Assembly: GCA_043744175.1 (NCBI GenBank)
Contig: JAYTVD010000104.1
Coordinates: forward strand, 1-5,429
Reading direction: 5' to 3'
DNA: 5,429 bases
Origin: JANMEX01 sp043744175
GTDB taxonomy: Bacteria > Pseudomonadota > Alphaproteobacteria > Rhizobiales > Rhizobiaceae
Shown here: one piece after another, positions 1 through 5,429 of the stretch
Layout: every line of letters begins with the position of its first letter
Numbering within the stretch: position 1 is the first letter of the stretch
Notes under the pieces: model-generated
Seen by the model: only the letters and a program-made list of their open reading frames with translations
What the model was told of the DNA's origin: nothing
The model's database searches: none
Made by a program: the position numbers and the translations under genes

Positions 1-700
1 TCCGGTCCGGCAGCGGCTTGTTGCCTGTCGCTTTGCCAATGGCTTCGATGGCATTGGCATACTGATTGTAATAGTGCTTTGCGTCCTCGACAGTGCGCGC
101 GCCTTCGCCCAGCATGTCGAATGAATGGCGGTAACCCTTTGATTCATTTGACCTTGCGCGCGACAAGGCATCCTTAATTGTCTCGCCGAGCACAAAATGA
201 TGACCCAAAAAGCGCATCGCCTGCTTGGTCGCAATACGCACCGTCGGCAAGCCAACGCGCTTCATCAGTTGCCCAATCACGCCCTCCGGCGTCTCGCCCG
301 GCTTGATAACTTTGGCAGATAGTCCCAGTGCCCACGCCGATCCCGCCACAAACATCGAGCCACCCTTGCCCTCATGCTGCGCCCAGCCGCCCTGCTGCAA
401 CTTATCCTCAATCAACCGGTCCTGCGTCGCCGCATCCGGCACACGCAAGAGCGCCTCGGCCAAGACCATAAGCGCCAATCCCTCGCGGGTGGATAGGCCA
501 TATTCCCGCAGAAAGTCTTCAACACCGCCAATTCCGCCAGCCTGCGCGCGGATATAGTTGATATACGCCGCCGCCCGTGTATCAATCGCAGCCTCCACCG
601 CCGCACTATTTTTACCAAGTGCCAACAGATGTCCAACAAGCTTATTGTCGTCAGGAGCCATTTCGGCATGAAATTCCGGCATTGCAGTAGTCGTGGACAT
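1..700 (-). CDS. putA: Bifunctional proline dehydrogenase / P5C dehydrogenase PutA, N-terminal 233 residues (3' end outside window)
   Basis: PutA oxidises proline to P5C (FAD-dependent) and then to glutamate (NAD-dependent). Only the N-terminal part is here. The ATG at 700 is preceded by GAGGAG six bases upstream, and the frame stays open to base 1. Recognisable PutA landmarks are EYGLSTREGLALMVLAEALL (about residues 66-85), VPDAATQDRLIEDKL (87-101), the FVLGETI block (169-175) and KGYRHSFDMLGEGA (188-201). The last lies in the FAD-binding proline dehydrogenase barrel and contains the conserved Asp of the DMLGE motif (D195). The protein starts directly with the alpha-helical arm region. There is no ribbon-helix-helix DNA-binding domain of about 45 residues as in Escherichia coli PutA, so this PutA should not repress its own gene. 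That role probably falls to the divergent Lrp-type gene. The length of the full protein and the presence of the P5C dehydrogenase half cannot be checked here; a stand-alone proline dehydrogenase is less likely because the arm motifs are PutA-specific. Confidence 0.93.
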   Translation of the reverse strand, partial: MSTTTAMPEFHAEMAPDDNKLVGHLLALGKNSAAVEAAIDTRAAAYINYIRAQAGGIGGVEDFLREYGLSTREGLALMVLAEALLRVPDAATQDRLIEDKLQQGGWAQHEGKGGSMFVAGSAWALGLSAKVIKPGETPEGVIGQLMKRVGLPTVRIATKQAMRFLGHHFVLGETIKDALSRARSNESKGYRHSFDMLGEGARTVEDAKHYYNQYANAIEAIGKATGNKPLPDR

Positions 701-706
701 GGCGTT

Positions 707-712
707 CTCCTC
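707..712 (-). promoter_or_regulatory. Ribosome binding site of putA
   Basis: On the minus strand GAGGAG stands six bases before the ATG at 700. It is a strong Shine-Dalgarno match and supports this start over the internal ATG codons at residues 7 and 14. Confidence 0.75.
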
Positions 713-726
713 ATTTTTATTTTCTC

Positions 727-759
727 TATATAACGCAATTTTCATAGACATTTTCACCA
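727..759 (-). promoter_or_regulatory. Tentative putA promoter
   Basis: On the minus strand TATATA (732-727) is a possible -10 element. GTGAAA (about 757-752) lies 19 bases upstream as a poor -35-like element, so the spacing is slightly long. The implied transcript would have a leader of only about 20 bases. The -35-like hexamer overlaps one arm of the inverted repeat at 753-782, as would suit control by a regulator bound there. Alphaproteobacterial promoters are often weakly conserved, so this is a suggestion only. Confidence 0.25.
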
Positions 760-782
760 ATCTTCATCATAAAGCTGGTGAA
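753..782. promoter_or_regulatory. Inverted repeat in the putA/putR-like divergent spacer, candidate operator
   Basis: TTCACCA (753-759) and TGGTGAA (776-782) are perfect 7-bp inverted arms separated by 16 bases, with arm centres 23 bp apart, or about two helical turns. The site lies in the 107-bp spacer between the two divergent genes, where Lrp-family regulators such as PutR act on putA and on their own gene. Binding by the adjacent gene product is inferred from position; the arms do not match any consensus that I can state with certainty. Confidence 0.4.
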
Positions 783-807
783 TTATTTGGATAAATGGAT
801 TTAAAAA

Positions 808-1275
808 GTGGATATCAAATCACTTGATCAAATCGACAGGCGCATTTTGCGTGAGCTTCAGTCCAACGGAAGGCTCACCAACACCGAACTTTCGGAGCGC
901 GTCCATCTTTCTGCCACCGCCACAAACGAGCGAGTGAAGCGCCTTGGGAGGGACGGTTTCATCCTTGGCTACACCGCGCTGCTATCGCCGGAGAAACTGG
1001 GGCGTGGGCTGCTGCTGTTTGTGGAAGTGAAATTGGAGCGTACCACGCCCGACGTTTTTGACGCCTTTGCAGTCGCCATCCGCCGCACCGCGGATGTGCT
1101 GGAATGCCATTTGATCGCCGGCGGGTTTGACTATCTCGTCAAAGCCCGCGTGGCCGATATGTCTGCCTACCGGCAGTTCCTGTCAGACCTGCTTATAGCC
1201 GTCCCAGGCATCCGCGAAACGCGGACCTATACGGTTATGGAAGAGGTCAAGGATACGACTAATCTGCCGATTTGA
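808..1275 (+). CDS. putR: Lrp/AsnC-family transcriptional regulator, probable proline-responsive regulator of putA (PutR-like)
   Basis: This 155-residue protein has the usual length and two-domain plan of the family. An N-terminal winged helix-turn-helix (about residues 5-60) contains LDQIDRRILRELQSNGRLTN and the recognition helix around SATATNERVKRL. A C-terminal RAM (effector-binding, oligomerising) domain covers about 65-148, with the loop AGGFDYLVKARV (104-115) and the family-typical ending RTYTVMEEVK (139-148). GTG at 808 is the first possible start, because an in-frame TAA lies at 802-804; the ribosome binding site is weak (GGA at 797-799). Divergence from putA is the basis for calling it PutR-like: in rhizobia, Agrobacterium and Rhodobacter such a gene activates putA in response to proline. 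Family membership is near certain; the specific ligand is inferred. The protein also resembles global Lrp in its RAM domain, so a broader role is possible. Its stop lies 6 bp from the convergent DUF2333-type gene. Confidence 0.9.
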   Translation: MDIKSLDQIDRRILRELQSNGRLTNTELSERVHLSATATNERVKRLGRDGFILGYTALLSPEKLGRGLLLFVEVKLERTTPDVFDAFAVAIRRTADVLECHLIAGGFDYLVKARVADMSAYRQFLSDLLIAVPGIRETRTYTVMEEVKDTTNLPI

Positions 1276-1281
1276 AACAGA

Positions 1282-2406
1282 TTATTGCTTCAGAATATCG
1301 CGTACTTCCACCATGTTGGAGCGAACCCGCAATATTTTGAAGCCAAGCGTGGTCAAATGCGTCGGCATAATCCAGCCATCTTCTTTGCCGTTGGATATGA
1401 TCCAAGGGTCCAGATTTATCGTCTGGCGCATTTCAGTCTCCATACGGTTCCAAACGGCATCAAGCGCCTTGGTGCGGATAATGTCCTCAAAGTCGGCGTG
1501 TGCCGCTGAGATAAAACCATAATAAGCATACATCTGCCCCATAGCTTCCCAAAAATAATTGTCCGCCTGTGTATCAAACCAGCCGAGATTATTGTTCTTT
1601 GAACGCTCATCAATCGCCGCCGTTGTCGAACCAATCTGGCTGGTAATGGTTTCAATCATCGTCGCCAAATTATCAGCACGCGCATCAAATGTTGCCGCAC
1701 AGCTCACCAAACGTTCGTTGAATTTGTTGAGATTTTCAATGCCTATGCGGTAGGATGACGGTGTAGACTGGCGGAAGCCAAATGGCGACAGGCCAAAATA
1801 CCATGACGAGGTATCATACTGCAGTTGGCCGCGGGCCTTCTGCAAATCAGGGTCAATCTGCGATGTGCCACGCACACGGCCAAGGGAATCCACCAATTCA
1901 TTCGACATCCGTTGAACGGCAGACTGAATGCCTCGTTGGAACGAGGCCTTGTTGTCAAGGAACGGCGTCCTATCCCAAGCAAGGCCAAAAAAGCCGGACT
2001 TATAACTCAGCATAGATGAAATCCATGCGTTTTGATTAACGTCGAAATCTGTCAGCGTCGAAGCGACATCAACAATCGCTGATCGGCCGCAAGTCTTGGC
2101 CGTGGTGCCGCCGCCGGTTACGCCAACCTCTTCGCCCGCCGACACGCCGCGCGATTCAAGTTTGAATGCCTCAACATAATCTGGATTGTACCCGGTGTAG
2201 ATCTCAGCGTTGTAAATTAACCAGCCATAAGTGGTTATAATACCAAGGAAAAACGCACCCAGTATTGTTTTCCAGACGAATCCGCTGGAGCGATAGAACT
2301 GCAAAATCTTAATGAACGGCCAAAGAACCCATGCCACCACTTGGCCAACCCCGCGCCCGATTAGATAAAAAATCCGGCTAAAAAAATCGACGATGGAATT
2401 AAACAT
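1282..2406 (-). CDS. DUF2333 (COG5345) family membrane-anchored protein, last gene of the AAA+ operon
   Basis: This is a 374-residue protein. A hydrophobic, basic N-terminal segment (about 1-40, with R11, R18, K33 and R39) precedes one clear membrane span at about 47-65 (ILGAFFLGIITTYGWLIY). The positive charges before the span predict a cytoplasmic N-terminus and a periplasmic body of about 305 residues. That body is mostly helical, with polar stretches and two cysteines (C106, C236) that could form a disulphide. The C-terminal block with EDGWIMPTHLTTLGF and VRDILKQ fits my recollection of the conserved end of DUF2333; I could not run a profile search. No enzyme motif is visible and the function is unknown. 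The start ATG at 2406 has AGGAG five bases upstream, and 18 bp separate it from the preceding stop, so it is very probably co-transcribed with the two genes before it. No terminator is visible after its stop. Confidence 0.8.
   Translation of the reverse strand: MFNSIVDFFSRIFYLIGRGVGQVVAWVLWPFIKILQFYRSSGFVWKTILGAFFLGIITTYGWLIYNAEIYTGYNPDYVEAFKLESRGVSAGEEVGVTGGGTTAKTCGRSAIVDVASTLTDFDVNQNAWISSMLSYKSGFFGLAWDRTPFLDNKASFQRGIQSAVQRMSNELVDSLGRVRGTSQIDPDLQKARGQLQYDTSSWYFGLSPFGFRQSTPSSYRIGIENLNKFNERLVSCAATFDARADNLATMIETITSQIGSTTAAIDERSKNNNLGWFDTQADNYFWEAMGQMYAYYGFISAAHADFEDIIRTKALDAVWNRMETEMRQTINLDPWIISNGKEDGWIMPTHLTTLGFKILRVRSNMVEVRDILKQ
1930..1947. repeat. Intragenic 8-bp inverted repeat with a 2-base centre
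   Basis: GCCTCGTT and AACGAGGC flank a GG centre within the DUF2333-type gene. The transcript could form a 7-8 bp stem with a very small loop. The site is coding, around codons for KASFQRGI, and may be chance. Confidence 0.3.
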
Positions 2407-2411
2407 GGGTG

Positions 2412-2416
2412 CTCCT
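2412..2416 (-). promoter_or_regulatory. Ribosome binding site of the DUF2333-type gene
   Basis: AGGAG on the minus strand lies five bases before the ATG at 2406. It sits within the 18-bp gap after the upstream gene, so translation starts independently but close enough for coupling. Confidence 0.65.
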
Positions 2417-2424
2417 GCAATCAG

Positions 2425-3714
2425 TTACGGCAGATCATAATAGCGCTTCCGCCACGCTTGTCTGTCATTCAGATAGGTTGTTTTTAGCGTCTCTACAACA
2501 TGCGCTTGGTAGGGTTTCGGCCAAGTTTGATAGTCTGTGTAGAAGCCCTGCTTATTAAAAGCATATCGCGCCACAAAATCCGAAGGTACGAACTCCGTTA
2601 TCAGGCGGTTGATGAGCCAACAGTCGGGATGATCCGGCTTTGCCCTCAGTACCAGAAAACGCTGGTCTGCACTCATTTGTACTAAATCCAGCCGCCCTGT
2701 TTCGGCAGCTTCGCGTTTAACGGCGTTCAGGAATGGATATTGCCCGTCCTTACGGATCATTTCCGCATTGCGATGTATCCACGTTTGCAGCCACACAGCA
2801 TCAATGTTGCCAAGATCGGTCTTAGGTTCTGCACGGCGCACCAAATCACGGATCACCATTTCCGCACGATGCTCCAAAAATCCCGATGGCTCCATCCACG
2901 AAGAGCGCGGCAAATCCAGGCGCCCGGTGGAGGTCAAAAATTTATAAACCGCCTCATGGTCATTGATGGACAAATAGGACACCTGCCATGGCCGCGTTTT
3001 GCGAAAACCCGGCACATCCGGCGTTGAAATCACTGTAGTCGTTTTGTCATCAATAAATATGTAGAGCCCGGAAAAATGGCTTGTCCAAAATGCATTATGA
3101 CGGAAAATCACCTTGTCCGGCACTAGTGAGTTTTCACGAATGTCGCCGGTCTCGTTTGCAAGCGCTACCATGCGATTGAGCATATCATCGTCGCGCCACG
3201 CATCAGCATCGTCAGTTAAGCGATCCACCAACGAGCGCAGCTCTGTTGCTTTGCCCAGCGTATCATTGCCTGACAAAACCTTGAATTCAACCTGGTGTAT
3301 AGAAAGCAAATCCTCAACATCATCGACAATGGGAACTGAATCCTCAATCTCACCGTACATGACATCTTTGATCGTCAGCGCGTTGATGGCCCGTGAGTTT
3401 CCGTCGAAAAACTCGTGCATAAGTTCGTCAGTATTGGAAAAAGCAGTGTGCACAACCGGCAGCGGCTCTTGGTCTGGCGTCAAAATGATAAAGCGCCGAT
3501 TCACCGCGTTGGGATCGAGATAATCGTAATCCTTGAGCTCTTCCGCCACCTGCGGCGAGAACCCGGTCTTATCAATATCGAAGGCTTTGAGTTTGGTAGG
3601 CTTCACGCCAAATGCCACCAGCGCCTTATTATAGCGTTCAATTAGATGCGGTTCTTCAATGCGAAGTAACCGCCCGTAAATCAACTCATTGTCGTAGAGC
3701 AGGTCCACAGCCAC
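2425..3714 (-). CDS. Uncharacterised soluble protein, middle gene of the AAA+/DUF2333 operon (possibly DUF6638 family)
   Basis: This 429-residue protein has no signal peptide, no membrane span and no catalytic motif that I recognise. It is rich in acidic residues in the middle (EIEDSVPIVDDVEDLL, 122-137; DDADAWRDDD, 168-177) and aromatic towards the C-terminus (FYTDYQTWPKPYQ, 391-403; the last residues are RKRYYDLP). It begins with GTG at 3714, directly after the TAA stop of the ATPase gene (3717-3715). A second GTG two codons later is an alternative start. The tight junction implies translational coupling and roughly matched synthesis with the ATPase, so an adaptor or substrate-handling partner of the ATPase is a reasonable guess. 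From memory, proteins of this kind beside DUF2333 and an AAA+ ATPase in alphaproteobacteria are labelled DUF6638; this assignment is tentative. It is certainly a real gene: the frame is long, fills the operon without gaps, and has clean flanking junctions. Confidence 0.82.
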   Translation of the reverse strand: MAVDLLYDNELIYGRLLRIEEPHLIERYNKALVAFGVKPTKLKAFDIDKTGFSPQVAEELKDYDYLDPNAVNRRFIILTPDQEPLPVVHTAFSNTDELMHEFFDGNSRAINALTIKDVMYGEIEDSVPIVDDVEDLLSIHQVEFKVLSGNDTLGKATELRSLVDRLTDDADAWRDDDMLNRMVALANETGDIRENSLVPDKVIFRHNAFWTSHFSGLYIFIDDKTTTVISTPDVPGFRKTRPWQVSYLSINDHEAVYKFLTSTGRLDLPRSSWMEPSGFLEHRAEMVIRDLVRRAEPKTDLGNIDAVWLQTWIHRNAEMIRKDGQYPFLNAVKREAAETGRLDLVQMSADQRFLVLRAKPDHPDCWLINRLITEFVPSDFVARYAFNKQGFYTDYQTWPKPYQAHVVETLKTTYLNDRQAWRKRYYDLP

Positions 3715-5429
3715 TTACCACTTCCCCGCCTTCTTCAAGCTTTCAGCCTCCGCAATCGCCCGTTCGCGCAATCTGGCATCACGGATCATTTTCTGAACGG
3801 CAGCGTCATCGGACTTATCAGAATAGCGGAACTCACTGTCAGCATAGCGGTTCACTTCCTGCATCACTGTCTCGACAGTGAACGGCTTGCGCAGGTCAGA
3901 AACCATTGCCTTCTTGTCATCATAGCTCTTGTGCATAAAAGTCTCGGGCTTTTCAAACCACTCATCCGGCAATTCAATATCCATTGCCCGCATCTTGATA
4001 GCATCGGTGATGTTCTTAATGGCACGACCCGTAAAGCGCGGTTCGCGCTCTTTGATTCGGTAGAGGTAATCGCCAATATCGGTGAGCGAATCCGGCTCGC
4101 CATTGTCGTTGATGAATTTTTTGAAGACTTGGCCAAGTGCTTCTTCATGCGGCGTGGAGAAGCTCGAATAGGCCTCCGTCACGGCCTTTTGAATTTCCTG
4201 CGCCGCGTAAAGTTCATGGTCGCCAATTGGGATCTTGTGGTTTTTGCCCGCCAGCATCGCAAAAATATCAATATAATCATCACGGGTTTGCGGACCGTCC
4301 ACCAACCAACGCGCACCGGCACGCTGGCGCAGCGCATCGTCCACATTTTCCGGATAATTAGAGAACATGCCAAACGAGGCATTGCCGCGCACAACCGTTT
4401 GCGCACCCGCAAAGGCGTCCATCAGAACGCCTGTGATTTCTTGTTGGCCCGCCGAAGCATGATCGTCGGAACGCTTGGCCGCAACCTGATCAATATCGTC
4501 AATCGTGCCGAAGGCGATGACGCGCGGGTTGATAACATTATCAATAAACTGCCGGCAGTTCTGGCCGGATTTCCCTTGATAGGACGATATCTGGTCGACG
4601 CCAAAGTTCTGATACACAAACGGATAGCCCGCCACGGTGCAGTGCTCGTTTATTAGCCCGGCAATCATTTGAATCAGCGTGGTCTTGCCCGTGCCCGGTG
4701 CACCATCACCAATGAAAGTGAATATAAAGCCGCCAAGTTCGACAAACGGATTCATCTGCCGGTCAAAATCATAGGCCATAATCATCTTGGCCAACTTCAC
4801 TGCCTGGTATTTGGCAATGTGATTGCCGACAACTTCTTCCGGTTTTTTGAAACTCATCACCAGCGGCTTGGAGCGCTTGCCGGGCGCGACGTCGAAACCA
4901 TCCAGCGTGAAGTTGTCTGCCTCAAGGCGCAGGTGCGTATTTTCAAAAGCACCGAGACCTGTGAACCGCCCGCGCCGCTGCAACAATCCATCAATCGCCA
5001 CTCGCGCCAAAGCGCTAGCACGGCCAAGCATTGCCGCCTCGTCCGGTGCGCCGGTAATGGCGCTGTCAAGCCCGGCAATCAGCGATTTCACCGCGTCTTG
5101 CGCCGTATCAAACTGGAACGCAGGCTCGGCGATATCATTGACAGCGGTCGAATCCGCTTCAATTAGTTGCAAGATATAGGCCGCGAACGTAAACGCTGCG
5201 ACATAGGCCGACGCCGACAAATAGTTACGAAATTGCGAGGCCTCTTCGCCTTCAAGCGGCTTTGAAGCATTGCGCGCCATCAAGGCTTCCAGTGGTGTCT
5301 GGCGCGCATAAACATCCGCTACAGCCAACGCCACACTCGCCGCACGACGGGTGCGAAACAGCAATGTATGCTGCGCAATTGACATCAAACTGTCATCAGG
5401 CCGGATTTTCTGGATCGATTTGGTCAATT
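3715..5429 (-). CDS. Classical AAA+ ATPase, first visible gene of the operon (5' end at or beyond the window edge)
   Basis: At least 570 residues are encoded, counting from TTG at 5427. That TTG may not be the real start, because only two bases lie upstream of it; ATG at residue 15 is another choice. The N-terminal 200 residues are helical and unassigned, with a borderline hydrophobic stretch at about 70-89. The ATPase core follows. Walker A is GAPGTGKT (242-249, K248). Walker B is FGTIDDID (306-313), which aligns with the FIDEID of classical AAA proteins but has Asp at the usual Glu position (D311). Sensor 1 is in MFSNYPENVDDAL (354-366, N357), followed by arginines R367, R369 and R373 as possible arginine fingers. 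A sensor-2-like FTGRAIKNI (465-473) lies in the helical lid. The C-terminus is charged and probably coiled (RLRERAIAEAESLKKAGKW). This indicates an ATP-driven remodelling motor. No protease motif such as HExxH is present, so it is not an FtsH-type protease. The substrate is unknown. It is followed without a gap by the next operon gene. Confidence 0.85.
   Translation of the reverse strand, partial: LTKSIQKIRPDDSLMSIAQHTLLFRTRRAASVALAVADVYARQTPLEALMARNASKPLEGEEASQFRNYLSASAYVAAFTFAAYILQLIEADSTAVNDIAEPAFQFDTAQDAVKSLIAGLDSAITGAPDEAAMLGRASALARVAIDGLLQRRGRFTGLGAFENTHLRLEADNFTLDGFDVAPGKRSKPLVMSFKKPEEVVGNHIAKYQAVKLAKMIMAYDFDRQMNPFVELGGFIFTFIGDGAPGTGKTTLIQMIAGLINEHCTVAGYPFVYQNFGVDQISSYQGKSGQNCRQFIDNVINPRVIAFGTIDDIDQVAAKRSDDHASAGQQEITGVLMDAFAGAQTVVRGNASFGMFSNYPENVDDALRQRAGARWLVDGPQTRDDYIDIFAMLAGKNHKIPIGDHELYAAQEIQKAVTEAYSSFSTPHEEALGQVFKKFINDNGEPDSLTDIGDYLYRIKEREPRFTGRAIKNITDAIKMRAMDIELPDEWFEKPETFMHKSYDDKKAMVSDLRKPFTVETVMQEVNRYADSEFRYSDKSDDAAVQKMIRDARLRERAIAEAESLKKAGKW
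3721..3727 (-). promoter_or_regulatory. Probable ribosome binding site of the middle operon gene, inside the ATPase 3' end
   Basis: GGGGAAG on the minus strand lies six bases before the GTG start at 3714 and is part of the final Lys-Ala-Gly-Lys codons of the ATPase gene. It is a partial Shine-Dalgarno match. It favours the GTG at 3714 over the one at 3708 and fits coupled translation across the TAA-GTG junction. Confidence 0.4.
3864..3881. repeat. Intragenic 8-bp inverted repeat with a 2-base centre in the ATPase gene
   Basis: TCACTGTC and GACAGTGA flank a TC centre, in codons for FTVETV near the ATPase C-terminus. The repeat is perfect apart from the centre. No following U-tract exists, so it is not a terminator; it may be chance. 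Confidence 0.3.

Noticed and set aside
225..557. A 110-codon + strand frame opposite putA
   Set aside because: Pro/Ser-rich low-complexity product typical of an antisense shadow.
412..738. A 108-codon minus-strand frame overlapping the start of putA
   Set aside because: It is an out-of-frame shadow of putA; the product is Arg/Cys-rich with no family features, while the putA frame matches known PutA motifs.
794..796. ATG upstream of the Lrp-type gene as an alternative start
   Set aside because: It is in a different frame from the regulator, and an in-frame TAA at 802-804 blocks any start before GTG 808.
1261..1272. AATC-TGCC-GATT hairpin at the end of the Lrp-type gene as a terminator
   Set aside because: The stem is only 4 bp and no T-tract follows on either strand.
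3931..4656. A 241-codon open frame on the + strand opposite the ATPase gene
   Set aside because: Its codon boundaries coincide with those of the ATPase gene, so it stays open simply because the sense codons TTA, CTA and TCA are rare there. The product resembles no known family, and the opposite strand has clear AAA+ motifs.
4669..5166. A 165-codon + strand open frame opposite the N-terminal part of the ATPase
   Set aside because: Also antisense to a well-supported gene, with no domain and no ribosome binding site of note.
3715..5429. Assignment of the ATPase as FtsH protease or as a MoxR-type ATPase
   Set aside because: No HExxH zinc protease motif is present, and the visible partners lack a vWA domain; the second-region pattern (IDDID, SNYPENVDDAL) fits classical AAA better.

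Overview
The window looks like chromosomal DNA of an alphaproteobacterium of moderate GC. The evidence is a PutA without the N-terminal DNA-binding domain, a divergent Lrp/AsnC-type regulator beside it (the putA/putR layout known from rhizobia, Agrobacterium and Rhodobacter), and a DUF2333-type membrane protein. The exact genus cannot be read from the sequence. No RNA genes, mobile elements, CRISPR arrays or phage genes are visible, and coding density is very high.

Left part (1-1275): a proline catabolism module. The 5' part of putA runs leftward off the window from an ATG at 700. An Lrp-family regulator (putR-like) runs rightward from a GTG at 808. The 107-bp divergent spacer (701-807) is AT-rich. 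It carries the putA ribosome binding site, a perfect 7-bp inverted repeat TTCACCA-N16-TGGTGAA, and helically spaced ATTTTCA-like direct repeats, which are plausible binding sites for the regulator.

Right part (1282-5429): three tightly packed leftward genes that form one probable operon. In transcription order they are a classical AAA+ ATPase (5' end at or beyond the right edge), an uncharacterised soluble protein of 429 aa that starts on the base right after the ATPase stop codon, and a 374-aa single-pass inner-membrane protein of the DUF2333 (COG5345) type. The last gene ends 6 bp from the end of the Lrp-type gene (convergent).

The proline module is well understood by homology. The ATPase/unknown/DUF2333 operon is the unexplained part. 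A soluble AAA+ motor, a soluble partner and a membrane-anchored protein with a large periplasmic domain suggest an envelope-associated remodelling machine of unknown substrate. That function is inferred from architecture and gene order only.
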